Both the position numbers and the translations under genes were made by a program. 64,000 nucleotides of DNA, from positions 1 through 64,000 of the forward strand of contig JAHDXO010000035.1 in assembly GCA_023382975.1 (NCBI GenBank), read 5' to 3'. Positions 17,561 to 25,532 of the stretch are shown here, in pieces (positions within the stretch are counted from its first letter, which is position 1; each line of letters starts with the position of its first letter). The DNA comes from Pirellulaceae bacterium (lineage in GTDB: Bacteria > Planctomycetota > Planctomycetia > Pirellulales > Pirellulaceae). Below the pieces are notes generated by a model. That model was not told the DNA's origin. It worked only from the letters and a program-made list of their open reading frames with translations, and did no database searches.

Positions 17561-18265
17561 ATGAACATGGGCTTCCTGAAGCGTTTTTTCATGAACGTGT
17601 TGCACGAAGAAGACGCGCCGAACGATCATCGCAGCAGCTTCGAATCGTTGTCCGAGGACGAGTTGGACGCCCATTTGGGGGTAGAGCGATACGGCGACTT
17701 CTTGCTCACGGACGCCATCCGGCCGTCATACGACCTGAAGGTTGTCCCTCAACAGGGCTATCGCCACGATGCCTATCGCGACGACGCCAACGGACAGTCG
17801 GTGCCCGTCCTGATGGCATCCGCGTCGCGGGAACAACTGTTCGATCTATTCATGGAATGTCTGGATCCGCTGGGCTACGAGGTGGATGTGGTTCTGGAAA
17901 CGAGCCACAGTCAAGACCGGCGGCACCACCACCAGGACCTGTATCGCGAGCACATCGATTTGCCGGTTCTGAAAAGCGTCTTGTGGGACTACGAGGATCT
18001 GTTGCTGAACGACGGCTGCACGGGAATCGCCGTGATGAATCCCCACACGCCCCAGGAAGTTCAGTTTGACGAGCACAAACTGCTCATCATCTACGGCGAA
18101 CCGCTTCGCAGCTTCGAAGAAATCCTGCGATCGCGCGACGTGTGGCATCGCCAGGAAATTCGTTTCATCACCGAAGCGGAACACGTGCATTCCTCGAAGG
18201 ACGAGTACAGCCGCCAGTTCGAGGAACTGAAGATCCGCCTGGGGATCGATGACGACTATTGTTGA
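17561..18265 (+). CDS. conserved hypothetical protein, acidic and cytoplasmic
   Basis: 234 residues starting MNMGFLKRFFMNVLHEEDAP. AAGGGAAG lies 8 bases upstream of this ATG; the ATG two codons later is also possible. No signal peptide or membrane segment is present. Features are an acidic N-terminus (SLSEDELDAHLGVERYGDFL), a His-rich stretch (SQDRRHHHQDLYREHIDL) and a C-terminus rich in Glu/Asp. I do not recognise a domain. Its length, codon use and ribosome-binding site support a real gene. Its 3' end overlaps the convergent VanZ gene by 10 bases. Confidence 0.8.
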   Translation: MNMGFLKRFFMNVLHEEDAPNDHRSSFESLSEDELDAHLGVERYGDFLLTDAIRPSYDLKVVPQQGYRHDAYRDDANGQSVPVLMASASREQLFDLFMECLDPLGYEVDVVLETSHSQDRRHHHQDLYREHIDLPVLKSVLWDYEDLLLNDGCTGIAVMNPHTPQEVQFDEHKLLIIYGEPLRSFEEILRSRDVWHRQEIRFITEAEHVHSSKDEYSRQFEELKIRLGIDDDYC

Positions 18266-18678
18266 TTGGGACGAATTGCTCTCCCCGAGCCGACGGGCAT
18301 CCACTCGTAGATGGCCAGTGCGATGCGGTGCAGGACCAGGCCGATCGCGATTCCGCGGGCATCGGCCAACCAGTCCGCCAAGTCGGCGTGACGTCCCGGG
18401 ATCGGTCTCTGCGATATCTCATCCAACGCCGCGCAGATCAGCAGAACGGCTGCCATCCACGCGTAGGTGCTCCAACGTGGTCGGCGGTACGCCGTTACGG
18501 TCGTGGCGAGCAGAAACGCCAGACCCGCGTAAGCGGTGAAATGCAGCCATTTGTCGGGCAGCCGAACTGTCCCAGCAGACGTACCTGGCAGATGGGTTCC
18601 CAGGATGAGCAGAATCCAATAGACCGCCAGCGCGACCGTCACCAACCGCGCGACTAGTCGAGAAATCAGCAAGATCAT
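18256..18678 (-). CDS. VanZ-like membrane protein
   Basis: 140 residues with about four transmembrane helices: LVTVALAVYWILLILGTHLP, LHFTAYAGLAFLLATTVTAY, YAWMAAVLLICAALDEISQ and an IAIGLVLHRIALAIYEW end. The VanZ pattern is visible: DKWLHFTAYAGLAF, then LDEISQRPIPGRHADLADWLAD. VanZ confers low-level teicoplanin resistance in enterococci, but most homologues have unknown envelope roles. The stop codon overlaps the convergent upstream gene. Confident family call; function open. Confidence 0.88.
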   Translation of the reverse strand: MILLISRLVARLVTVALAVYWILLILGTHLPGTSAGTVRLPDKWLHFTAYAGLAFLLATTVTAYRRPRWSTYAWMAAVLLICAALDEISQRPIPGRHADLADWLADARGIAIGLVLHRIALAIYEWMPVGSGRAIRPNQQ

Positions 18679-18795
18679 CGCCCACCACCAAGTCCGTTTC
18701 GCGGAACAATAGCCTTCAACTTGCCCCGTCCTCTGATTACGCTAGTAGGAAGCCAAGCTGTTGGCATCCCAAACGTCAGCGATAGGGAACTAGAT

Positions 18796-19677
18796 TTGAA
18801 TCGATACCATCGTACGATCGTGGTTAACCACATCAAGGTGATTCTGTTGGCCGCGCTGCTCCCTTGCGTCTCTGGGATCAAGGCTGGCGAATCGTCCAAG
18901 GCGGCTCGAACGCCAGGATCTCGCGTTGGCTGTTCCGTCAAGGCGTCGGGCTCCGGAGCCCGTCTGCTCGGTACTGGCCCGCGTTCGGGAGAGGTTCGCC
19001 GAATTCGCATTCAGCGCCGGTGTATGTCTGCTGGATTTGGTCGGCATTTCGGCGGGCGAGTCTGGAATCCGGTCGCGCGAGATCCGGCGGCTAGCAACGC
19101 AGTCGCCAGCGTTGCCGCCTCGCCGCATTCCTGGACGCCCTTGTTTGACGGCACGTCGCTCGAGGGGTGGCAGGTGACCAATTTTGGAGGCGAGGGCGAG
19201 GTGCGGGTCGACGACGGCTGCATTCTGCTGAGTTTCGGGGAACCCATCACGGGCCTCACGTACCAAGAAGAATTTCCAGTTTCCGACTACGAAATTCGCG
19301 TCCAGGCGATGCGCACCGGCGGTATCGACTTCTTCTGCGGACTGACATTTCCCGTGGGCGACACGCACTGCAGCTTTATCGCGGCGGGGTGGGCCGGTGC
19401 TGTCGTCGGACTGTCATGCATCGACGGCAAGGACGCATCGGAAAACGACACGACCAAATTCATGAATTTCGAGAACGATCGCTGGTATCGTTTTCGGGTC
19501 CGGGTCAACGACGACCGGATCGCGGCTTGGATTGACGAACAGCAGGTGATTGACTTGGCGATCCAAGACCGGAGGATCTCGATCCGTCCGGAGGTCGAAT
19601 TGTCCAAACCGCTGGGCATCGCCGCGTGGCAGAGCCAGGCGGCTTTGCGCCAACTCGAATACCGTCGGCTGAAATGA
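18796..19677 (+). CDS. secreted DUF1080 (3-keto-disaccharide hydrolase-like) protein
   Basis: 293 residues from a TTG at 18796 with AGGGA 7 bases upstream; the frame is open back to 18721. The start gives a possible signal peptide (VILLAALLPCVSG). About 90 residues of low similarity to anything known precede the DUF1080 beta-sandwich, which begins SWTPLFDGTSLEGWQV (near residue 112) and ends ALRQLEYRRLK. DUF1080 domains resemble concanavalin-like lectin/glucanase folds and are common in planctomycete secreted proteins. The stop overlaps the tadA ATG (ATGA), so the two genes are coupled. Confidence 0.75.
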   Translation: MNRYHRTIVVNHIKVILLAALLPCVSGIKAGESSKAARTPGSRVGCSVKASGSGARLLGTGPRSGEVRRIRIQRRCMSAGFGRHFGGRVWNPVARDPAASNAVASVAASPHSWTPLFDGTSLEGWQVTNFGGEGEVRVDDGCILLSFGEPITGLTYQEEFPVSDYEIRVQAMRTGGIDFFCGLTFPVGDTHCSFIAAGWAGAVVGLSCIDGKDASENDTTKFMNFENDRWYRFRVRVNDDRIAAWIDEQQVIDLAIQDRRISIRPEVELSKPLGIAAWQSQAALRQLEYRRLK

Positions 19678-20141
19678 TCGACATGCACGAGCACTTCATG
19701 CAGCAGGCGCTCCGCGAAGCGGAACAGGCTTTCCGCGAGGACGAGGTTCCGGTCGGGGCCGTGATCGTCCACAGCGACCGAGTCATCGGTGCGGCCCACA
19801 ATCAACGCGAACAGTTGCACGATCCCACCGCCCACGCCGAAATGATCGCCATCACCCAGGCTGCCGAATCGCTGGGAAGCTGGCGCCTGGAAGGTTGTAC
19901 GCTGTACGTCACGCTGGAGCCGTGCCCCATGTGTGCCGGCGCGATGCTCTTGGCAAGGATACCACTTCTCGTGTACGGCGCGACCGACCCAAAGGCTGGC
20001 GCTGTCGATTCGTTGTTCCATCTGCTGAGCGATCCACGCCTGAATCATCGCGTTCAGGTGGTTCCGCATGTCATGGCGGTCGAATGCGGACAGATCTTGA
20101 GTCGCTTCTTTCAGGGAAAAAGGCAGTTGGGGAAAAAATAG
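19674..20141 (+). CDS. tadA: tRNA-specific adenosine deaminase TadA
   Basis: 155 residues starting MIDMHEHFMQQALREAEQAF. The enzyme converts A34 to inosine in tRNA-Arg(ACG). Zinc and catalytic residues are present: His54 and Glu56 in TAHAEM, and Cys84 and Cys87 in EPCPMCAGAML. The tail ILSRFFQGKR is also typical. The ATG overlaps the stop of the DUF1080 gene. An alternative in-frame ATG lies three codons later. Family call is firm. Confidence 0.95.
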   Translation: MIDMHEHFMQQALREAEQAFREDEVPVGAVIVHSDRVIGAAHNQREQLHDPTAHAEMIAITQAAESLGSWRLEGCTLYVTLEPCPMCAGAMLLARIPLLVYGATDPKAGAVDSLFHLLSDPRLNHRVQVVPHVMAVECGQILSRFFQGKRQLGKK

Positions 20142-20175
20142 AATTGTGGTAACATGCGTGACAAGTGGCGATTGG

Positions 20176-20286
20176 CGGCTTTGAGAGGATGCCGTAGAGT
20201 CTGACGGTCAGGCGAACGAGAGCGGTCGGGAAGGTGTCGTCGATAGCGACGGGAGCCGACACGACCGCTTGCCCTCTCAACAGCCG
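20176..20286 (+). ncRNA. candidate structured RNA or 5' leader
   Basis: A closing helix pairs CGGCT-TTGAGAGG (20176-20188) with CCTCTCAA-C-AGCCG (20273-20286): 13 bp with one bulge across 84 bases. Inside are CTGA/TCAG (20201-20211) and a long hairpin pairing GCGGTC (20222-20227) with GACCGC (20263-20268) and GTGTCG (20234-20239) with CGACAC (20257-20262), interrupted by an internal loop GGGAAG. The element lies 31 bases before the ATG at 20318. It could be a cis-regulatory leader or an independent RNA. It lacks the conserved loop motifs of SRP RNA and matches no riboswitch I know. Confidence 0.45.
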
Positions 20287-20317
20287 ATGTGGTTAAACCC
20301 TAGCGCTAAGGAGCGGC

Positions 20318-22435
20318 ATGATGCAGCTTATTCCACGATTTCTAGGGGCCGTTGCATGTACGTGCGGCCTGCTGTTGACCATGGTGCAGACTGCCGATGC
20401 GCAGTCGGGCGCGGATAGGGTCGAGTCGGCACTCAAGTCACTTCATCAATGGGTCGGCACTGGCGCCAAGGGCGAAGGATGGCGTCGCCACTTGATGTCG
20501 GACGAATTGGAATCGCAGTTGGCTAAGCGGGAACACGCTGACCGGCTTGTCGTAAGCGAGGTCTTGGATCGTTACTCGGGCAGTGAACCAGGGCTGGAAT
20601 TGCGACGGTTTGCGGCCGTGCGGCAGGCTCTGCGTGCGTGGCTCGATGAACTGCCTCCTCTGGCAGTCGGCCAACTCGTCTCGGCGGCGCGTCAGGCAAG
20701 CGGCGATTTCGCGAAAAAGGACGACCAGGATGTGCGTCAAGCAAGACAACGTCTGGATCAAGCGGTCGCCGGTATGGAGCGACTGATGGCCCGGTGGGTT
20801 AGCGATACCCGAACCAACTGGGAGAAATACCTGTCTTGGCAGGCGATGAAAGAACAGTTGGCAGCGGACAGCCCCGATCTGCGGGCGCTGCAATCGATCT
20901 CGGACAAGTTCTACGCGAATCACGAGGGGCTGGAATTGCCCCAATTCATCGCCCTTCGCGAGGCGCTGCGAGAGTACATCAACGTATCGCTGTTTGCCAC
21001 GAACGCGAAATCGCAGGAGGGATACGAGAGACTTGCGGACGAATTGGCCAGTCGTCTGGAGGCCTACGTTCAGCGTCCCAACACGGACGATGCGGTCAAG
21101 ATCGGCCAGATCAACGGCTGGATGTCGCGGTTCGGCCAGGCTCCTGAGTTAGTCGCTGCGGTCCGGCATCATTTCTCGCGGCCGAATCTGTTCGTGCAGT
21201 TTTCCGAAGACATGTTGCGGACGGGGATCGAAACGAGAGTTGAAGAGCAAACTCGCGTGCGCGAAGACATCCTGGGAACTGCGATCCACGGCAACGCGAC
21301 ACTCAAGGCCCAGGTGAGCATCGACTTGGTCCCCAACGCAGACAGTGCAGCGATCGATCTGATGCTGACGGGCACGACCTATTCGAACAACACGGGTTAC
21401 AACGGGCCCGTCACGATCTTCAGTTCCGGCGTAACCTCGGTGGATGCTCGGAAACGGGTGTTGGTCGATGCCGAGGGCATCGTCACGCAACGCGCTCGTG
21501 CCGCTTGTCGTACGAGCAGCCAGATTCATCGCATTTCGGCCAAGTCACCGTTGATCGAGAACATCGCGTGGAAACGAGTGCGGCAGAGCAAGTCGCAGGC
21601 CGAGGTCATCGCCAGCCAGCGAGCATCGCGGCGCGTGGCTGCTCAGATGGATTCCGAAGTGGTGGAAGTGCTGGCTCCGGCCAAGGAGTTGTTCGCGGAG
21701 AAGTTCCGCAATCCGCTGGTGCGACGCGGCGGCTTTCCCGAAGAACTCTCGCTGAGCACGACCGACGACCGGCTTTACGTTCAGGCGATGCAGGCAGCGG
21801 CAGATCAATTGGCAGCGCCGGGCGATCCGCCGGCTCTGACGGCCGAGCATGATGTCGCCGCGCGCATCCACGATTCGCTGGTCGGTAACTTGTCGCAGGC
21901 CTACATCGGCGGCGTCACCTGGGACGACGAACGGATTGCGATTCTGGCCGAGCGTCTGACCGGCGATGTGCCGCCCGCCCTGCGGATCACACGCGACGAC
22001 GATCCCTGGTCGATCACCTTCGCCAACGAGCGGCCCCTGGATGCTCGCTTCGACGACAACCAGATCACGATGATCCTGCGGGCCAAACGCTTCACCCGGG
22101 CCGACCAGGAGCTGAAAGAGAATGTCGAGATCAAAGCCGTCTACTTGGTGGAGAAGACCGAGGGCGGCATGCGAATGACGCGCCAGGGCGACGTCGATGT
22201 GAACTTCGGCGATGGCAAGTCGTTGTCGGTGGGAAACGTGGCAATGAAGTCCTTCGTTCGCAAGAAATTCGAGAGCTTGTTTCAAGAGAAGTTTGAATCG
22301 GACGGCGTCGCGCTGCCCGGCCGCTGGCAGATGGCGGGCAAGATGCGGTTGGACCAACTGACGTGTGGCAAGAACTGGCTGGTGCTCGGCTGGTATCAGC
22401 CCTCGCTCGAGACCCGGGTGGCCAGTCGCGATTGA
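20318..22435 (+). CDS. large secreted hypothetical protein with an internal duplication
   Basis: 705 residues; ATGATG start with AAGGAG 5 bases upstream. The signal peptide runs to about residue 29 (GAVACTCGLLLTMVQTADA-QS). Residues 54-109 and 167-221 are related helical units: compare GLELRRFAAVRQALRAWLDE with GLELPQFIALREALREYINV, each preceded by a W-x-L...EQLA-like helix. The C-terminal half (about 300-705) mixes beta-rich text with helices and holds no motif I recognise. It is probably periplasmic. The structured RNA candidate sits directly upstream and may control it. Confidence 0.85.
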   Translation: MMQLIPRFLGAVACTCGLLLTMVQTADAQSGADRVESALKSLHQWVGTGAKGEGWRRHLMSDELESQLAKREHADRLVVSEVLDRYSGSEPGLELRRFAAVRQALRAWLDELPPLAVGQLVSAARQASGDFAKKDDQDVRQARQRLDQAVAGMERLMARWVSDTRTNWEKYLSWQAMKEQLAADSPDLRALQSISDKFYANHEGLELPQFIALREALREYINVSLFATNAKSQEGYERLADELASRLEAYVQRPNTDDAVKIGQINGWMSRFGQAPELVAAVRHHFSRPNLFVQFSEDMLRTGIETRVEEQTRVREDILGTAIHGNATLKAQVSIDLVPNADSAAIDLMLTGTTYSNNTGYNGPVTIFSSGVTSVDARKRVLVDAEGIVTQRARAACRTSSQIHRISAKSPLIENIAWKRVRQSKSQAEVIASQRASRRVAAQMDSEVVEVLAPAKELFAEKFRNPLVRRGGFPEELSLSTTDDRLYVQAMQAAADQLAAPGDPPALTAEHDVAARIHDSLVGNLSQAYIGGVTWDDERIAILAERLTGDVPPALRITRDDDPWSITFANERPLDARFDDNQITMILRAKRFTRADQELKENVEIKAVYLVEKTEGGMRMTRQGDVDVNFGDGKSLSVGNVAMKSFVRKKFESLFQEKFESDGVALPGRWQMAGKMRLDQLTCGKNWLVLGWYQPSLETRVASRD

Positions 22436-22621
22436 TATCGTCCCTCTGTTCGACCAAGTTCGCATCCGCAACAATAGGTTGCGGGTGATGGATTTCGTGG
22501 TGTAGCTGACTTCGTGCGAACTCGGCAGCCCTCGTCGATCGGCCGAAGACAGACGACTTCGGTCTCCGTTGAAAGGACCACGCCCGTCGAATGGACTCCT
22601 GAAAGGGGAAGGCGACGCAAC

Positions 22622-23098
22622 ATGCAACGTTGGGTACAGATCGAATTCGATTGTCTGCCGCTTCGCAGTGTTGGCCGTCTGGACATTCCGATCGACGCAT
22701 CGCCGAAGTACCGCGCGTTCTGCGAGCGGGTCAAAGCCGCGTTCGAGAAGCACGGCGCGCACAACTCTTACTATCTGCACAACGCACGCTGCCGATTTCA
22801 TTTGACCAACGATCCGGATCAAGGGCTGCTGGAATTCGGTTTCGAGGGTGTACTGCTGACCGACGACCAGGATCTGCACGCCATGCATGCCGACCTGGAA
22901 GTGCAACTGCTCGGCGAAACGTGCAACTGGCTGACCGAACCCGTGGTGCGTTGGTTCCACGAAACCGTCAGCCGGGCCGTCGTTGTCGAGTTCGACCGGT
23001 TCGTCGAGGCTGGCGATCTGGAGCAGACTCGCCAGCGCATCGCGAAGCTGCAGGCCGCAAGCGAGGAATCCGGCGGTTTACTGGGCATGTACCTGTAG
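22622..23098 (+). CDS. conserved hypothetical protein
   Basis: 158 residues from the ATG at 22622, which has a purine-rich AAAGGGGAAGG site upstream; the open frame extends further back without a better start. No signal or membrane segment. The text (MQRWVQIEFDCLPLRSVGRL, HNARCRFHLTNDPDQGLLEF, ETVSRAVVVEFDRFVEAGDL) suggests a compact alpha/beta cytoplasmic protein. The amphipathic C-terminal helix EQTRQRIAKLQAASEE may be a short coiled coil. No family recognised. It is probably its own transcription unit. Confidence 0.75.
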   Translation: MQRWVQIEFDCLPLRSVGRLDIPIDASPKYRAFCERVKAAFEKHGAHNSYYLHNARCRFHLTNDPDQGLLEFGFEGVLLTDDQDLHAMHADLEVQLLGETCNWLTEPVVRWFHETVSRAVVVEFDRFVEAGDLEQTRQRIAKLQAASEESGGLLGMYL

Positions 23099-23321
23099 TG
23101 GACGCTTCGAAGCTTGCGTCCCGTTCTTCGCTTCGCTAGACTTGGTGCCGATTGCAACTAGCCGACTTGAATCTCTGGATGTTTCCACTCCCGCATTTTC
23201 CGGATCGATGATCCTGTTTTTGGAGTCGGTGCGGTCCCGCCGAGTTTAGGCAGCCGTGGCGTCGGGCTGGAAAAAAGCCAGAAGGAATGGTGTTTCCGCG
23301 TCAATCAAAGGAGAAGGAACG

Positions 23322-24557
23322 ATGAGTCAGGTGATGCCCCAAACAGCTTCCCTCCCGCTGCGGATCGTGTCTCCGTGCGAAAAAGACACATGCAGCGGGG
23401 AAGTCGTGGCGATCGAAACCAAGTACACGACCGAAATTTTCGTGCGTTGCGCCCCGCTGCGGGGCGAAGCGGCTGAATTGGATTTCGAGGGGCAGACTCG
23501 CCGTTTCTACAACTGCTTGCCCAAACTGCTCGGCCGGGCCGGCGGCGAAGTGAAACACGTGATCCTGGAACGCGCCTTTTTCGAGGATTTCACCCGCGAC
23601 ATGGATACCTTCCTGCGAGTCCGGCAGGAGGCATACGAGTTCGGCGACGTACCAGCCGACCAGATGCCGGCGACGACCTACATCCGCCAGCCGCCGTGCC
23701 ATGTGCCGCAGAAAGTGGAAATTCAGATTTATGCCGTCGTGCCCAAATCGCCCGAGTCGGTCTCGGTGGAGACGCACTTCGATCAGGAGACCCGCACGAC
23801 GGCCAAGTTGCTGACGATCGGCGGACGCCGGCATCTGTACATCGCCGACATCAAAGGGATCGACCCACGCTCCCCCGTCGCGACTCCGTTCCGCGAGCAG
23901 AGCGACCGGATGTTCGCCAACGCCGCCAAGTTGCTGGAACCTTACCAGACGAAATTCACCGAGGTGCTGCGAACTTGGTGTTACTTGAAAGAGATCGATG
24001 ACGACTACGCTGAATTCAACCTGTCACGCAACGCATTTTTCGCTCAGCACGGAGTGAAGCGGTTGCCGGCGAGCACGGGGATCCGCGCCGGATTGTGGCC
24101 GGATCAGGCCCTGTGCGGCATGGACTTGTACGCGCTGCTGGACATCGACGGGGTAGGCATCGAGGTGATGCATACGCCGACGCTGAACGAGGCCGACGAA
24201 TACGGCTCGTCCTTCTCACGCGGCATGAAGATCGATCTTCCCGAGAAGACGGTGCTGCACATCTCGGGAACCGCCAGCATCAACGAAGTCGGCGAGACGG
24301 TCCACGTTGGCGATCCGCAGAAACAGTTGGAGCGGATGCTGGTGAATGTCCGCGAACTGCTGAACCACCAGGGCGCTTCGTTCGAAGACGTCACCCAGAT
24401 CGCGACCTTCCTGAAACACGCCGAGTACTACGACGCCTGTCAGCAATTGCTGCGGGAATGGGGCATCCGGCACGTTCCCAACACGTTCGTCGAAGCCGGC
24501 GTTTGCCGCCCGGAGCTACTGTGCGAAATGGAAGCCATCGCCATTCTGCCCAAGTAG
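23322..24557 (+). CDS. RidA/YjgF-fold protein, chorismatase-like
   Basis: 411 residues; start set by GGAGAAGGAAC just before the ATG at 23322. The C-terminal ~130 residues look like a YjgF/RidA domain (LHISGTASINEVGETVHVGD, QLERMLVNVRELLNHQGASF, TFLKHAEYYDACQQLL). The N-terminal part resembles the first half of FkbO/Hyg5/XanB2-type chorismatases, which have two YjgF-like halves and release hydroxybenzoates or dihydroxy acids from chorismate. The call rests on overall layout and STGIRAG/RGMKID-like text; substrate and activity are inference. It ends before a terminator shared with the ribosomal operon. Confidence 0.7.
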   Translation: MSQVMPQTASLPLRIVSPCEKDTCSGEVVAIETKYTTEIFVRCAPLRGEAAELDFEGQTRRFYNCLPKLLGRAGGEVKHVILERAFFEDFTRDMDTFLRVRQEAYEFGDVPADQMPATTYIRQPPCHVPQKVEIQIYAVVPKSPESVSVETHFDQETRTTAKLLTIGGRRHLYIADIKGIDPRSPVATPFREQSDRMFANAAKLLEPYQTKFTEVLRTWCYLKEIDDDYAEFNLSRNAFFAQHGVKRLPASTGIRAGLWPDQALCGMDLYALLDIDGVGIEVMHTPTLNEADEYGSSFSRGMKIDLPEKTVLHISGTASINEVGETVHVGDPQKQLERMLVNVRELLNHQGASFEDVTQIATFLKHAEYYDACQQLLREWGIRHVPNTFVEAGVCRPELLCEMEAIAILPK

Positions 24558-24676
24558 CAATGTTCCTCGCAGTGCGCAAGGCTCGCAGACGTTTCCGAAA
24601 GACAACGCCCCCGGGGAATCCCACGGGGAGTTGAAAGCGGCACCGAGTGGGCAATGTTCGCTACGTTTACACGTAT

Positions 24677-24705
24677 CGAGTTCCTGCGGCCACCGCAGGA
24701 ACTCG
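24677..24705. terminator. strong hairpin terminating the ribosomal operon and the gene opposite
   Basis: Perfect 13-bp inverted repeat CGAGTTCCTGCGG (24677-24689), loop CCA, CCGCAGGAACTCG (24693-24705), in the gap between the convergent RidA-like gene and rplQ. It has no flanking T-run but is the strongest hairpin in the region and symmetric for both directions. Confidence 0.7.
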
Positions 24706-24735
24706 AACGGTAATTTCGCCGACCGGAGTTGGTTA

Positions 24736-25431
24736 TCAGGCCGTTTCGCTGGCCTTCTCTTCGCTGCCGGATGATTCAGCCTCAGCGGCTTGGCGGTCGG
24801 TTTCATCGTTGGCCGGTTGAGTCGCGGACTCAGGGGCCTTCGAATCGCCCTCTTCGTCGCCAAGATCCTCAAAAGCCGGACGCTCGCTGACTTGCCGCAC
24901 TCGGTCATGCTCGCCGACGAATTCCAGGATGGCTCGTGTTCCGGCGTCACCCAGGCGCGGCTTGGCCAATCGCAGAATACGAGTGTACCCGCCGTCGCGT
25001 TCCTCGAAACGCGGCGCGATTTCCTCAAACAGCACCCGCACGGCCGACTTGTCGCCGATCATCTGCAAGACTCGGCGGCGCGCCGCTACGGTGGGGGCAA
25101 TGGCTTTGTTCCATTGCAGCCACTGTTCGCTGCTGCGCCACTGGCGCCACTTGTCCGACCCACGTTCGGCTGTTGTCGCGAATTGCTCCGCCGCCTTCTG
25201 AGCCCGCAACGAATGGCGGGCGATGGTGATGCATTTCTCGACCAACGACCGCACTTCCTTGGCCTTCTGCAGCGTCGTGATGACCCGCCCTTTGACCTTG
25301 GGAATGCCCTTGTCCAAGTCGGGATCGGTCTGCCGTTCGGTCAGGAAGATACTGCTGGCCAAGTTCTTCAGCATCGCCTTGCGGTGACTGGAAGAACGCC
25401 CAAGATGTCGACCTCGTTTTCTGTGTCTCAT
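24736..25431 (-). CDS. rplQ: 50S ribosomal protein L17, extended
   Basis: 231 residues against 120-130 in most bacteria. The N-terminus is canonical (MRHRKRGRHLGRSSSHRKAM). Two extensions account for the extra length: an internal insertion at about 75-115 (SDKWRQWRSSEQWLQWNKAI region) before the conserved GGYTRILRLAKPRLGDAGT, and an acidic tail of about 55 residues rich in Glu/Asp/Ser/Ala. L17 lines the peptide exit tunnel region. This is the last gene of the superoperon, after rpoA as usual. Confidence 0.97.
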   Translation of the reverse strand: MRHRKRGRHLGRSSSHRKAMLKNLASSIFLTERQTDPDLDKGIPKVKGRVITTLQKAKEVRSLVEKCITIARHSLRAQKAAEQFATTAERGSDKWRQWRSSEQWLQWNKAIAPTVAARRRVLQMIGDKSAVRVLFEEIAPRFEERDGGYTRILRLAKPRLGDAGTRAILEFVGEHDRVRQVSERPAFEDLGDEEGDSKAPESATQPANDETDRQAAEAESSGSEEKASETA

Positions 25432-25532
25432 GATCGCCTATGGTATCAGATGGGCTGCGGCAGATCGTGCAATGCTCCTTACGAACTCGCAGCAGGGTGA
25501 CAAAACCGGGGCTCCTCACTTCTTCGATGGAC

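Noticed and set aside
18721..18795. Longer start for the DUF1080 protein at 18721
   Set aside because: It has no ribosome-binding site, while the TTG at 18796 has AGGGA at good distance and gives a signal peptide.
20176..20286. SRP RNA, 6S RNA or a tRNA
   Set aside because: The conserved SRP loop, the 6S open-promoter mimic and a cloverleaf with acceptor stem were all absent.
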